Part shown: positions 48,001 to 56,324 of the stretch, one piece after another | Numbering within the stretch: the first letter of the stretch is position 1 | How the letters are laid out: each line of letters begins with the position of its first letter | NCBI GenBank assembly: GCA_946811185.2 | Contig: OX328112.1 | Coordinates: 33,201,562 to 33,265,561 of the forward strand | Source of the DNA: Hippopus hippopus | Taxonomy: Eukaryota > Mollusca > Bivalvia > Cardiida > Cardiidae | Length of the DNA: 64,000 bases | Direction: 5' to 3' | Program-made: the position numbers and the translations under genes | The notes under the pieces: model-generated | Told to the model about the DNA's origin: nothing | Seen by the model: the letters and a program-made list of their open reading frames with translations, nothing else | Databases searched by the model: none

Positions 48001-51000
48001 GCAACTGGTATTTGCTGATGCAGCTGTGCAATGTATTTTTAAGTGTCCGACTTCTTATCTTGTATACCCCAAAATCCCAGTATGAGAGGTCATTTTTTTT
48101 CGGTGTAAAAGTTTATTTGAGATCTGAATAGGTTTAAGGTCTACAGCCCCTAACTTTCATATTAAAAGACAGAAGCTGCCGAGATTTGCTGAATAGCCTT
48201 TACAAAATCGTCGATGTTACACGATATTTTCCAAGGAGTTAGTGAGTCTACGGCCTCTAACTCTAATATTTAAAAACAGAAGCTGCGGAGATTGGCCGAA
48301 TAGCCTGTACGAAAACGTCATTGTTACACAATATTTGCCGATGAGTTAGAGGCTGTAGACCACTAGACCTCAAGTGATACATGTACATTTTTATGGTACA
48401 AATACTTATAGGGAATGGAAAATCTTTTTTGATTGGTATTCTAAACAGTTTGGTAGAAAATGCCATTGCTTGAAACAAAAACAGTTCATTGCTCCTTTTC
48501 CAACAAAGTGTACCAAAGCTGTCAAATTTTGCTGCCCAGTGGAACAGGGTGTCCACAAAACAAAAATAATACAGTAAGAGAATAACCCTTTATCACACAA
48601 TCCCTAGTTTTAATGACCCTTGAAAAGAAGCTTTTTGACAACATTGTGGGAAAAAGAGAAAACGCTGGTAACCTTTCACCAGGTAACCAGCATTTTCTCC
48701 TTTTTCCACCATGTTTTCTATCATATCAATGACAAATTCCATCATTTGAAGCACATTTGAATTGTCATTGGCAAATGCTTTCAATCTGGACAAGTCTAAA
48801 ATTTTGTTGTTTGGTAAAGAGTTAAGGTATTGTTTATATAATCACAGGTGGCATACTGGAGAGAGGCCATTTGTTTGTAACTGGTTGTTCTGTGGGAAAA
48901 GGTTTACTAGGTCAGATGAACTACAAAGGCACAGACGAACTCATACAGGTAAATTTTCAGATTCTAGGTGCCTTGCAAGGGCGTAGCGCCCATTACACAC
49001 AATATGCATGTGCGTATAAAAATATCGGCGACCGAAGTTGTAAATCACAATATCATATACATGTATCAATTTTTTCCCCCGTCTTTCAAACCAAACAGAT
49101 AGGTGAAATTGATGCCCTAATGACAAGGTTAGTGCTTCACCGTGTGTATAAGTTTTCTAATCCAGGCTACACCTTGAGACATACAAATTAAATCTTTACC
49201 ACACAATGCTCATTTATGCTCATTCAGAAAAAAAAAAAAAAATTAAATCATAGCTCGCTCTTTATCACACAATCCAGAGTTTAAACAATAGTGAAAGAGA
49301 GTTTGGAAATTGTGGGAATAGGAGAAAATGCTTGTAACCAGCATTTTCTTCGTTCAGAGGAATTCACACCTTTCAATGCTGAGCCCTGGTAGCTCAGTCG
49401 GTAGCTTACAGGACTTGAGAACAGGGGGTCGTGAGTTCGATCCCCAGCCCTGCCAATTTCTTTCCGAGGATTGATGATAGTAATTGCGACAGGTTTCATT
49501 CCTCTCTCACCTCTGATCGTTGTTTCGACGATGATTATGTGGGAAAGCAGCCAGTGGCTTGGAAAGAATATTGTGCGGAGTACTGGTAACAGAAACTCCA
49601 GGAAAGCATGGATAGGTGCACTGGCCGCCGCGATATAACTGAAATAATGTTGAAAACGGCATTAAACACCATTCAATCAATCAATCAATCCCACCTTCCA
49701 TGCTCAAAAGAAAAGGTTCAAAACTGCACCACCTCAGAACGATCTGCTCCGTATACATGACTACACTTTCAACACAACATCCAAAATAGCGGCATCGATC
49801 AAGATTAACATCAAGATTATGCACCAAACTGCATGTTTTAGCAAGGTTAGAGTGACGTCAGTTCCCAGTGACGTCGGTTTTCAATGAATTGGGGCACTCA
49901 GAAGGGAAATTCTACTTTGTCAGCGTACTCAATTTTTGAAACCAAAAAACAGGTAAATTTGGCTTCATACATGTTGGAATGGTATAACTTTGCAGTATAA
50001 TAAATTCATCGGTTCAGGACGACATGATTCACCACAGCCGTGAACAAGTTTCCAAGTCCCTTGCCACCTGACCATACAACTAATAATGTACCAAAACTTT
50101 TTGTTATCTTTAACTTTCTGCATGTCAAAGGGCAATTCTACCTCCTGATTCAGTTATTTGTTAAACAAAATGGACTATGTTATATTTCATGTGTCTATTT
50201 TTAGAAATGTTATGGGTAAAGAAATGTCTTAATTTAAGCTGGGGGGAATTATTTCCCCGTCACAGTGAATATTTTCCTCCTGCCGAAAATCTGGAACTAC
50301 TTTTTTAAGTTTTTTAAGTTTTTAAGTTTTAAAAGTGGCATTCATTGACATAATAATCAGAGGAAACACAATATATAATTTATTTCATCAGCTTGTGGTT
50401 AATATGGGGAAATATTTGCCTCAAAAGGGAAAGGTCCGCGAAAATAACTCGTGCCTTACGGCACTCGTTATTTTCGCATACCTTTCCCTTTTTTGGCAAA
50501 TATTTCCCCATATTAACCACAAGCTGATGAAATAAACTCTATTTATTGACCCATGATACCTTGTGTGGTATAATAATGCATTACGGAGATCCATTAAACC
50601 ACCATTTGCCAGAGTATGACTCATACGTAAGTGAGAGGGGGTCAGAGTGTTTTCCTCCCCTCTCAATATTTTATCAATCACAATATATAGAGGATATTTG
50701 TTTTTTCGGTGAAAGATCGAAATTTATTTCATCGAGTGAACATCATCAGTAATATTTCCACGAGTGGCACAGCCACGAGTGAAAATATTACTGATGGTGT
50801 TCATGAGATGAAATAAATTTTGATCTTTCATCGAAAAAAACAAATATTCTATTTATTTCATGCTTTTAACCCTTTCTGGGAGGAACTTTATCAAAATCCA
50901 GTACAGTCTTTTCAGTTATTCCCCGTGGCGTACCCCCTCCGCATAGCAACACATTACAATATTACGTCAAGTGCGAGAAATGTAAGGTAAATGACGTCAT

Positions 51001-51474
51001 ATTTCCATCTGGTTGTGAGTCACGCGCATTTTACCTAGGTAACTAGAATATAAAAATCGGTATTTTCACTGGTCGTACCCGTGGAAGATCGAAAAATATT
51101 TTCACTGCTATTTCTGGATATCCTACTGGAAAGCATGAAATAAAATTTTATATACATAATTTCTTTTTGCAGGGGAAAAGAAATTTGAATGTACCATATG
51201 CAATAAGAAGTTCATGCGATCAGACCATCTCTCAAAACATAAAAAGACTCATGCCAAAAAGGGTCTTGATGTTAGCCCAGAGGTCATGATGGTCCCAGGG
51301 ATGGAAGAGGAGGAGGAGGAAGAGGAAGAGCCGTTACCTGACAGGATGGTTGTTACGGTGAAACCAGAAGTTGATGGTTTGGACGTAGCGACCCTCGAAA
51401 ATAATCATCATTATGTCATCGAGCAAAATAGGGCATATGACGACATGGATGAAGATGCAGAGGAAGAAAATTAA
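39022..51474 (+). CDS. Sp1/Sp4-like: Sp1-4-type zinc-finger transcription factor (complete spliced gene)
   Basis: Nuclear sequence-specific transcription factor expected to bind GC/GT boxes. My model joins 39022-39045, 39214-39426, 41924-43325, 45886-46099, 47098-47193, 48848-48948 and 51173-51474. The total is 2352 nt (783 residues plus stop), all introns are GT-AG and every phase agrees. Domains: Sp box [14 protein letters not shown] (about residues 13-26); Q/N/S/T-rich region (about 80-590) typical of the Sp1-4 subgroup; Btd box CTCPNC (606-611); three C2H2 fingers with C630/C635/H648/H652, C660/C665/H678/H682 and C690/C693/H706/H710. Helix residues [16 protein letters not shown] and RSDHLSKH match the Sp1 pattern, so a GGGGCGGGG-type site is expected. 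The C-terminus is acidic (nine Glu, 728-736). The family assignment is very secure; subgroup naming rests on the glutamine-rich region. Introns are loaded with family A miniature elements. Confidence 0.95.
39214..39426 (+). CDS. Sp1/Sp4-like: Sp-like gene, exon 2 with Sp box
   Basis: Acceptor TATTTCAG, donor GGACAG/GTATTT, phase 0 at both ends, 71 codons. It encodes [18 protein letters not shown] followed by a G/Q-rich stretch ending [20 protein letters not shown] is the diagnostic Sp box of the family. Confidence 0.92.
40130..40200. repeat. Family B palindrome in Sp intron 2
   Basis: GGACAAAGTAGATCAAAGAT and CAGTCTGATCTTGATCTGTA. A weaker one is at 41065-41130, and one-arm pieces are at 54478-54515 and 61722-61790. 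Confidence 0.6.
40362..40620 (+). mobile_element. Family D foldback element in Sp intron 2
   Basis: Inverted arms: TATACTGTAGTGACTTTCCT-GGTGCATGTATTTG and its complement CAAATACAAGCACCAGGAAA-GTTACTACAGCATAATA, with further inner pairing. The right extension ATTGCAATTATTGACATTTT also occurs, reversed, at 53590-53620. Confidence 0.7.
41162..41381 (-). mobile_element. Family A copy in Sp intron 2
   Basis: TTAA at both ends; shares TTAA 41378-41381 with the next copy. Confidence 0.85.
41378..41607 (+). mobile_element. Family A copy in Sp intron 2
   Basis: Starts at the TTAA shared with the preceding copy, opposite orientation; palindrome 41498-41556 is perfect; ends GTAAAGGGTGAA. Confidence 0.85.
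41670..41898 (-). mobile_element. Family A copy 25 nt before Sp exon 3
   Basis: TTAA at both ends; ends 41898 while the exon starts 41924, leaving only GGTTCATTTTTTTCC-type tract and AG between. Confidence 0.87.
41924..43325 (+). CDS. Sp1/Sp4-like: Sp-like gene, exon 3, Q-rich activation region
   Basis: Acceptor TTCCTTTAAG at 41923; donor ACAG/GTTTGT after 43325, leaving phase 1. The 467 full codons are open throughout and rich in Q, N, S, T, G and I, with repeats such as QNLQGLQ, an Ala run (AAAAAAA) and Ser/Thr blocks. This large low-complexity exon is typical of the transactivation domains of Sp1-4. A family A element begins 39 nt beyond the donor, and reading through the donor would run into it. 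Confidence 0.93.
43365..43593 (+). mobile_element. Family A copy 39 nt after Sp exon 3 donor
   Basis: TTAA at both ends; both arms carry AAGAAGAAAATGCTGG and its complement. Confidence 0.87.
43594..43801 (+). mobile_element. Family A copy, decayed, palindrome damaged
   Basis: ACACAAAAATTTGGACTGGA start; only AAAAGCAGAAAAGGCTGG remains of the palindrome; ends AAAAGGATCAA. Confidence 0.65.
43826..44216 (+). mobile_element. Family A copy nested in another family A copy
   Basis: Outer copy: 43826-43905 and 44134-44216, with its palindrome deleted. Inner copy: 43906-44133, both arms with the AAGAAG variant and an asymmetrical loop TGCTTCTTACC. Confidence 0.7.
44325..45462. mobile_element. 1.1-kb element with CAGGGTTCTCC ends in Sp intron 3
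   Basis: CAGGGTTCTCC at 44325-44335 and GGAGAACCCTG at 45452-45462 are perfect 11-bp inverted repeats. Inside are CAAGAGTC motifs and a partial family A copy (44625-44775). Ends resemble hAT-type nonautonomous elements, but no 8-bp duplication is evident, so the class is tentative. No ORF of note. Confidence 0.65.
44625..44775 (+). mobile_element. Partial family A copy
   Basis: GAACTGTTTACCAAACAACA, TTTGCAGACGACAATTCAAA, AACATTGTGGAAAAGGGAGA; second arm missing. Confidence 0.65.
45718..45768. repeat. Perfect 51-bp hairpin in Sp intron 3
   Basis: GTGGGTACTCATTAGAATCG on the left is exactly complementary to CGATTCTAATGAGTACCCAC on the right, with the remaining arm bases TCTC/GAGA and a three-base loop. 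Confidence 0.9.
45886..46099 (+). CDS. Sp1/Sp4-like: Sp-like gene, exon 4 with Btd box
   Basis: Acceptor CAATAAAG/CTGATGG; donor GAAACAA/GTAAGT. It encodes [18 protein letters not shown], a Pro/Thr-rich linker, then [19 protein letters not shown], the buttonhead box conserved in Sp proteins. The acceptor is weak (short pyrimidine tract) and sits about 40 nt after sequence resembling the end of a family A element. Confidence 0.93.
46624..47055 (-). mobile_element. Family A copy split by a SINE
   Basis: Start TTAACTCTGTACCACTTGAT, short palindrome GGAGAACCAGCATTTTCTCC, interrupted at 46795-47010, resumes GGCAGAGTCCAAATTTTGTT and ends near 47055, 43 nt before exon 5. Confidence 0.75.
46796..47009 (-). 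mobile_element. tRNA-derived SINE with target-site duplication
   Basis: The reverse complement reads GTGGTTGTGAGGTACAGCAT (A-box region) and CTGAGTTCGATTCCCACGAG (B box). Flanked by CTTTCCATTT at 46786-46795 and 47010-47019, a 10-bp direct repeat inside the family A host. Confidence 0.75.
47098..47193 (+). CDS. Sp1/Sp4-like: Sp-like gene, exon 5, first zinc finger
   Basis: Acceptor TTTCGTACAG, donor TTACG/GTAAGTG. It encodes [19 protein letters not shown] then [12 protein letters not shown], the first C2H2 finger minus its last residues, which continue in the next exon. Confidence 0.93.
47521..47780 (+). mobile_element. Family C inverted-repeat element in Sp intron 5
   Basis: Start GAGCCATGCTCTGTGAAAAA-GGGGTTTAATGCA and end TGCATTAAACCTCCTTTTGCC-AAAACATGGCTC are ~33-bp imperfect inverted repeats; the inside has a CAGCCTGTGCATTCAGCACA hairpin. 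A right-end piece is also at 50565-50612. Confidence 0.7.
48138..48362. repeat. 108-bp tandem duplication with inverted terminus
   Basis: GTCTACAGCCCCTAACTTTC..AGAAGCTGCCGAGATT recurs as GTCTACGGCCTCTAACTCTA..AGAAGCTGCGGAGATT; 48342 has GAGTTAGAGGCTGTAGACC inverted. Confidence 0.75.
48582..48825 (-). mobile_element. Family A copy 22 nt before Sp exon 6
   Basis: AACCCTTTATCACACAATCC start, loop enlarged to GGTAACCTTTCACCAGGTAA, ends TTTGGTAAAGAGTTAA. Confidence 0.87.
48848..48948 (+). CDS. Sp1/Sp4-like: Sp-like gene, exon 6, second zinc finger
   Basis: Acceptor ATCACAG, donor CATACAG/GTAAAT. It encodes [20 protein letters not shown] then [15 protein letters not shown], finger 2 with the RER contact pattern of Sp1. 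A family A element ends at 48825, 22 nt before the exon. Confidence 0.94.
49253..49356 (-). mobile_element. Family A 5' part, truncated by SINE
   Basis: CTCTTTATCACACAATCCAG start and palindrome with TGCTTGTAACCAGCATTTTC; nothing of the far end is visible after the SINE. Confidence 0.65.
49384..49692 (+). mobile_element. Full-length tRNA-derived SINE
   Basis: The tRNA-like head has an A box TGGTAGCTCAGTCGGTAG and a B box GTGAGTTCGATCCCCAGC. The body reads GTGGCTTGGAAAGAATATTG and TGAAATAATGTTGAAAACGG, followed by a (CAAT/ATCA)n tail. Near-identical flanks CACCTTTCAATGCT and CACCTTCCATGCT look like a slightly diverged target-site duplication. The head lacks a credible acceptor stem, so it is not a tRNA gene. 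Confidence 0.85.
50381..50535. repeat. 155-bp palindrome, arms ~75 bp, in Sp intron 6
   Basis: TTATTTCATCAGCTTGTGGT-TAATATGGGGAAATATTTGC pairs with its complement ending at 50535. Centre CTCGTGCCTTACGGCACTCG. Confidence 0.9.
50693..50848. repeat. 156-bp palindrome in Sp intron 6
   Basis: GATATTTGTTTTTTCGGTGA-AAGATCGAAATTTATTTCAT pairs with its complement. Centre CGAGTGGCACAGCCACGAGT. Outer TTTATTTCAT / ATGAAATAAA pieces at 50381 and 51135 suggest that 50371-51155 is one composite element. Confidence 0.9.
51173..51474 (+). CDS. Sp1/Sp4-like: Sp-like gene, last coding exon, third finger and acidic tail
   Basis: Acceptor TTCTTTTTGCAG. It encodes [19 protein letters not shown] then LSKHKKTH (finger 3, CX2C), a linker, nine consecutive Glu and an acidic C-terminus ending DEDAEEEN before TAA at 51472. 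Nested family A elements begin within a few bases of the stop, so they are probably transcribed in the 3' UTR. Confidence 0.94.
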
Positions 51475-51477
51475 AAC

Positions 51478-51933
51478 CTTTGTACTCATTACCACAATGT
51501 CAAAATTTTAGAGTTGTCCTAATTTAAAGCATTTTCAGATGATAAATTAACTGTATACCACACAATCCTGAGTTTTAATGACCTTGAGAATTAGGACTTT
51601 CGAAAACATTATTGGAAAAGGAGAAAATAATGGTAACCAGCATTTTCTCCTTTTCCAACTATGTTTTCTTCCCATTCAAAGACATATTCCGTCATTTTAG
51701 CATTAAGTTTGTCCTTTGCAATTACTTTCAACTTGGAATAGTCTGAAATTTTGTCAAGTGGTAAAGGGGTAATTTTGACTCAGATTTTGAAATTTGCTTT
51801 GGGAAGGGTAGAAAACATTGTGGAAAAAGGAGAAAATGCTGGTTACCAGCATTTTCTCCTTTTCCTACAATGTTTTCAAAAGGCTTTTTTCTTCAAGGCT
51901 GTTTTAACTTGGGATTGTGTGGTAAAGTGTTAG
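51478..51933 (+). mobile_element. Family A copy with a second copy inserted at its internal TTAA
   Basis: Outer copy 51478-51546 and 51773-51933 (plus orientation). Inner copy 51547-51772 (minus), bounded by TTAA and GTAA, lies exactly where the family sequence reads GACGACAAATTAAATGTG. Located just after the Sp stop codon. Confidence 0.85.
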
Positions 51934-51948
51934 GACAAAAATAGCCTG

Positions 51949-52180
51949 CTAACCTTTCACTGCACAATCCCAAGATTTAGCGACCCATGAGGGCGGAACC
52001 TCTTGATTACATAATGGGAAAAGAAGAAAAGATGCTTGTAACCAACATTTTCTTCTTTTTCAACAATGTTTTGAGTCCTCTCTAAAAGAAATCTCATGTA
52101 ATGATCCACATTTAATTTGTTGTCTTCAAATGCTTGGAATATGGATTAGTCAAAAATGTTGTCATCTTGTAAAGAGTTAA
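51949..52180 (-). mobile_element. Family A copy
   Basis: AACCTTTCACTGCACAATCC start; ends CTTGTAAAGAGTTAA, sharing TTAA with the next copy. Confidence 0.8.
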
Positions 52181-52397
52181 CCCTTAACCAAATGACGAAA
52201 TTTTTGACTAGTCCAAATTGAAATAATTTGCAGACAATGAATTTGGCTGAAGTGGTGTGATTTGATCTTCAAAGGGTAAGAAACATTGTGGGAAAAGGAG
52301 AAAATGCTGGTTACCAGCATTTTCTCCTTTCTCTCAATGTTTTCAGTAATCATATATACTTGGGTTGTTAAAACTTGGGATTGTTAGGTAGAGAGTA
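52177..52397 (+). mobile_element. Family A copy
   Basis: Starts at the shared TTAA; ATGACGAAATTTTTGACTAG; palindrome intact on one side, shortened TTTCTCCTTTCTC on the other. Confidence 0.8.
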
Positions 52398-52616
52398 AAC
52401 TAGGTCAAAACATGCAAGGCTAGAGACTCAGGAGATGTGAGATTGAACCCTGAAGAAAATTACTACATTCCATGCTTATGCAAAGTTATACCTGTGTAAA
52501 AAGCTGCTTGTATTTAAGAGGCACTTGTAATGACCAGTCATCTTTTTAAGCTGCCAGTGCAGTAAAAACTGTTTTAGTAGCCACTTGTATGAAACAGAAG
52601 ACAGAAGTAGCCTGCA

Positions 52617-52843
52617 TTAACCCTTTACTACATGACAGAATTCGGACCAGACCATATTGAAATTATTTGCAGATGACAAATGTGGTATAGATGATGATTT
52701 GGATTTCTGAAAGGGTAAAGAGCATCGTGGGAAAGGGAAAAATGCCGGTCACCAGCATTTTCTTCTTTTCAGACAATGTTTTCAAAAACGCTTTGTTTCA
52801 AGGTTGGTAAAATTTGGGACAGGATGATGTGGTAAAGGGTTAG
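52617..52843 (+). mobile_element. Family A copy
   Basis: TTAACCCTTTACTACATGAC start, GTGGTAAAGGGTTAG end. Confidence 0.82.
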
Positions 52844-52910
52844 GCAAGCATACAATGAGGGCACGAGATGTCTTAAGCAATAATGATGTGAGAGTCCCAT
52901 AGATGCTTAC

Positions 52911-53078
52911 TTAACCAAATTACCCCGAGTTTTAATGATGCTGAAGAAAATGGCATTGAAAAAATTGTGGGAAAAGGAGAATGGCTGGTCACCAGCATTT
53001 TCTCTATTTCCCACGATATTTTCAAAAGCTTTCTATCTCAGGGTCTTTAAAACTTGGGATTGTTTGGTAAATGGTTTA
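52911..53078 (-). mobile_element. Family A copy, internally shortened
   Basis: Starts as the CACACAATCC end, TTAACCAAATTACCCCGAGT, but finishes TTGTTTGGTAAATGGTTTA with the GGGTCTTTAAAACTTGGGAT end, i.e. two like ends in inverted orientation: a chimeric or half-palindromic copy. Confidence 0.65.
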
Positions 53079-53209
53079 TCAAAACTTTTGCTGATCATAT
53101 TGGTGAGAGTTCATAGTTTGAATTGAAAATCATGTAGAAAAAAATTGTGAATATAAAAGTATGTTTTATAGATATCATTTAAGCTTACAACACTGGATGT
53201 ATAGAATAT

Positions 53210-53465
53210 TTGAGCCATGCTCTGTGAAAAGGGGGTTTAATGCATCTGCAAAAAATATTGAAGCATGTCATTCTGCGCAGTTTGTCCAGGCTGACCTTGG
53301 TCAAAAAATATTGAAGCATGTCATTCTGCGCAGTTTGTCCAGGCTGACCTTGGTCAAAAAATATTGAAGCATGTCATTGTGTACAGTTTGTCCAGACTGA
53401 CCTTGGTCAAAAAATATTGAAGCATGTCATTCTGTACAGTTTGTCCAGACTGACCCTGGTCAAAA
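53210..53465 (+). repeat. Family C head with a 53-bp tandem expansion
   Basis: GAGCCATGCTCTGTGAAAAG-GGGG start, then four copies (period 53, from about 53250, 53303, 53356 and 53409) of AAAAATATTGAAGCATGTCA and CAGTTTGTCCAGGCTGACCT. Confidence 0.85.
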
Positions 53466-53565
53466 CTTGTTGCTATAGGGCAATTTTCTGCAGGTTAAAA
53501 GATGTAGATCAGTGATCAGACACCTGTTGTGTGCAGTTAGATGCTGGAATATTCATTTATAAAAA

Positions 53566-53765
53566 AGCCATTAATTGTTTTATTTCATTTACCGTTTTTG
53601 AATAAAATGTCGATAATTTGCAATATTTTGTCGTTAAGAGGTGTAGGTATATAATAAGAGGAATACTATTCTCTACTAACTTTCCTGGCGCTACTATTTG
53701 CTTTTCTCCGTGCAAGAAAATTTTGACATCATACAGTATCAAATTTTCTCACACTGCTCGAATCC
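53566..53765 (-). mobile_element. Family D element, second copy
   Basis: TTTACCGTTTTTGAATAAAA, AACTTTCCTGGCGCTACTAT and GCAAGAAAATTTTGACATCA match 40440-40620 in reverse complement. Confidence 0.65.
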
Positions 53766-53787
53766 AAAACAAACAACCATCCTCTAT

Positions 53788-54016
53788 TTAATCCTTTAAC
53801 ACACAATCCTGACTTTTAATGACCTTGAGGAAAAGAGGCTTTTGAAAGCATTGTGGGAAAAGGAGAAAATGTTGGTAACCAACATTTTCTCCTTTTCCCA
53901 CAATGCTTTCTACCCTCTTTAGAAAAAGTCTTGTCATGTTGGCCACCTTTTTTTGTCATCTGAAAATGTTTTGAATTTGGACCAGTCTGAAATTTTGTCA
54001 TTTGGTAAAAAGTTAA
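53788..54016 (-). mobile_element. Family A copy
   Basis: TTAATCCTTTAACACACAAT start; both arms carry TGTTGG / CCAACA, a matched change; shares TTAA 54013-54016 with the next copy. Confidence 0.85.
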
Positions 54017-54236
54017 GTCCTTAGGTTATGACAAAATTTTAGACTTGTCAAAATTCAAAGCATTTGAAGATCGCAAAGGTGGGTCAAATGATAGAACATG
54101 CCTTTCATTGAGTAGAAACATTGTGGGGAGAGGAGAAAATGCCAGTTGCCAGCATTTTGTCCTTTTTCCCAGAGTGTTTTCAAAAGCTTTCTTCCTCAGT
54201 GTCGTTCAAACTTTGGATTGTGTGGTAAAGGATTAA
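54013..54236 (+). mobile_element. Family A copy
   Basis: Starts at the shared TTAA; ends GTGTGGTAAAGGATTAA, sharing TTAA 54233-54236 with a third copy. Confidence 0.82.
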
Positions 54237-54422
54237 GTGACCCTGGGAAGAGAGGCTTTTGATAGCATTGTGACAAAAGGAGAAAATATTGGTAGCCAGC
54301 ATTTTCTCCTTCTCTCACAATGTTTTTTTACCCCTTTCGGGCCAAATCCCATAATACGAGCAACATCTCATTTGTTGCTTTTTTTTTTGACCAGTGTAAA
54401 AAGTCGTCTGGCATAGGGTTAA
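54233..54422 (-). mobile_element. Family A copy, diverged
   Basis: GTGACCCTGGGAAGAGAGGC, arms GGAGAAAATATTGG / CCAGCATTTTCTCC; ends GCATAGGGTTAA. Confidence 0.7.
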
Positions 54423-54597
54423 ATTTTTGTAAGGCTATCATGATAATATAGCTGCTTTCTCAGCCAGTGTATATGAGCATGTGCAGTCTGATCTTAGATC
54501 TACACTGTCCTCTCCCACAAGGCATTATTGGTATAAATAGACCTAAAGTATCTTGATTCTTTTTCCACTCTTTAAATGGTAATTTTGTTTATTTGGC

Positions 54598-54815
54598 ACT
54601 TATTACCTTTTTCCAAACAATCTCCAGCATATCATGCACGGGGATGAAACGTTTTGAAAACTTTGTTTGAAAAGGAGAAAATGTTGGTAACCAACCAGCC
54701 TTTTCTCCTTTTCCAACACTGTTTTCTGCCCTTTCATTGACAATGCCCAAGTTTGGAGCCACATTTAATTTGTCATCTACGAGTGCTTTCACATGTTTAG
54801 AATATTGTTGTATGG
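54598..54815 (-). mobile_element. Family A copy, diverged
   Basis: ACTTATTACCTTTTTCCAAA start; loop GGTAACCAACCAGCC; GTCATCTACGAGTGCTTTCA; ends TTGTATGGTGAAAAGTCAG. Confidence 0.65.
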
Positions 54816-55014
54816 TGAAAAGTCAGAGGAATAAAAAAGTCTGTAAATATTGATGACATTCAATTGTTCATTGGACTTTTTCATATAATGTAACAGTATT
54901 ACATTGTTGAAAATGTTGTTGAGGAACTTATTATGATAAACAAGTGAAATCCGGCTAATGTAAATGCGTGTTATTTTTAAATGCACCCTTTCCAATTTAC
55001 TCTTTTATTGTCCC

Positions 55015-55195
55015 CTGTTTTGAAGTCTTTGAGGAAGAAGATTGGTAAAAAAATGCTTGTAACCAGTACTTTTCCCTTTTCCCTCAATGTTTTTCTCCAC
55101 AAAACAAATTATATTTATTTTGCCTCATTTAATCATTTAAGTTGTAATCAATTTTTTCAATTTTAAATAAGTCTAAAATTTTGTTTTTGTAAAGA
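55015..55195 (-). mobile_element. Family A remnant
   Basis: AAATGCTTGTAACCAGTACT, TTTTCCCTCAATGTTTTTCT and GTCTAAAATTTTGTTTTTGT are recognisable; ends not defined. Confidence 0.5.
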
Positions 55196-55379
55196 ATATA
55201 ACACATACCATATTCTGCAGTTGACATTTTTGAACACAGTGTGGCTAATTAAGAGATTATACCAAAGGAACTAACTATAAATTCATGATGATTACTCGTA
55301 TTTGTAAGAATGTACGCATAGTGTCCTGCTTCAGATTAATCAGTCAATCCTTACGACACATGAAGTTGCTTTTGAACAA

Positions 55380-55465
55380 AAATGATTGATTGATTGAACA
55401 GTGTTTTACGCCACTGTCAACATTAGATCTATTTCAGTCATCACAGCGACAGCTCGGTTGTTAAT
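55380..55465 (-). mobile_element. SINE tail fragment
   Basis: (GATT)n then CAGTGTTTTACGCCACTGTC, the complement of the tail of the SINE at 49384. Confidence 0.7.
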
Positions 55466-55469
55466 GTAT

Positions 55470-56324
55470 GTCTTGGGTTTCATCAGTGCCATACTAGGGC
55501 TCTGTTCAAGTGTCCTGCCCAAGAACCCCCCCCCCCCCCCCCAAACAAAACCTAGTGCTTACAGTGAGACAAATCTACTGCTTTTTGGTTATGAATTGTA
55601 CACTGAGCCACGCAGGATCCGTTGAAGAAGAAAAATTGGTTAAGATCAGTTTGGGTGCCATAAATAGAAATTGTGCAATATTTTGGCCAAAACTGCATGT
55701 TCTGTGCAATCTGTACATCACCACTCCCTGGAGAAAACCCTAAAGCAACCTGTGATGAATCTAACGGCAATTACTCATTGTAAAGATCAGGAATATGATG
55801 TATCCGTTCTCGATCACAAAGCGGATTGGTTTTGATTGTGCATTAAGCACTACCCTTCAAGTGAAGAAAATACTTCTCGTAGTCTGATTATGGTATTTTG
55901 GTTCCGTACCAGGGACCGCACCAGTTTGTTGAATGAAGCGAAGAACCAGCTGGGTTACGTTTGCATTGGAGAAAGAGGGGGCGGGGGGCTTAAACTAGAT
56001 TCCGTTGGGGTTTTGACTGTATTCCATCAGTGTATTACACCACTAAATTGTCAAGAAAATAGCCGTGAAATGGTAAAGTACCGAAGGAGGTCAACATTGT
56101 CCAAAAACAAGGTTTGAAACACCATCTCCTCGATTCTAAAGATACTCAATTTCATTGCTAAATTTCGAGAAAACTTCCACGAGGCTTTTCGTGACCTGTC
56201 CGTGACATTTTCAAGTGTATAATTAGCTTGGCTGTTTGGAAGAAAAAGTAGAGTTATTATATAGCCCTGTAGTTGTAGACATGTGTCGTTGTATCGCAAA
56301 AACTTTGACATTTTAGAATTAAGA
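55470..56324. other. No gene recognised
   Basis: Contains a poly-C tract at 55525-55542 and weak frames on both strands; nothing assignable. Confidence 0.5.

Noticed and set aside
48762..48986. 74-codon frame joining a family A end to zinc finger 2
   Set aside because: Only the part from 48848 to 48948 is exonic; the N-terminal portion is element sequence read through the acceptor.
49384..49460. Possible tRNA gene (A and B boxes present)
   Set aside because: Acceptor stem does not close and a SINE body with repeated tail follows; similar heads occur elsewhere in the window.
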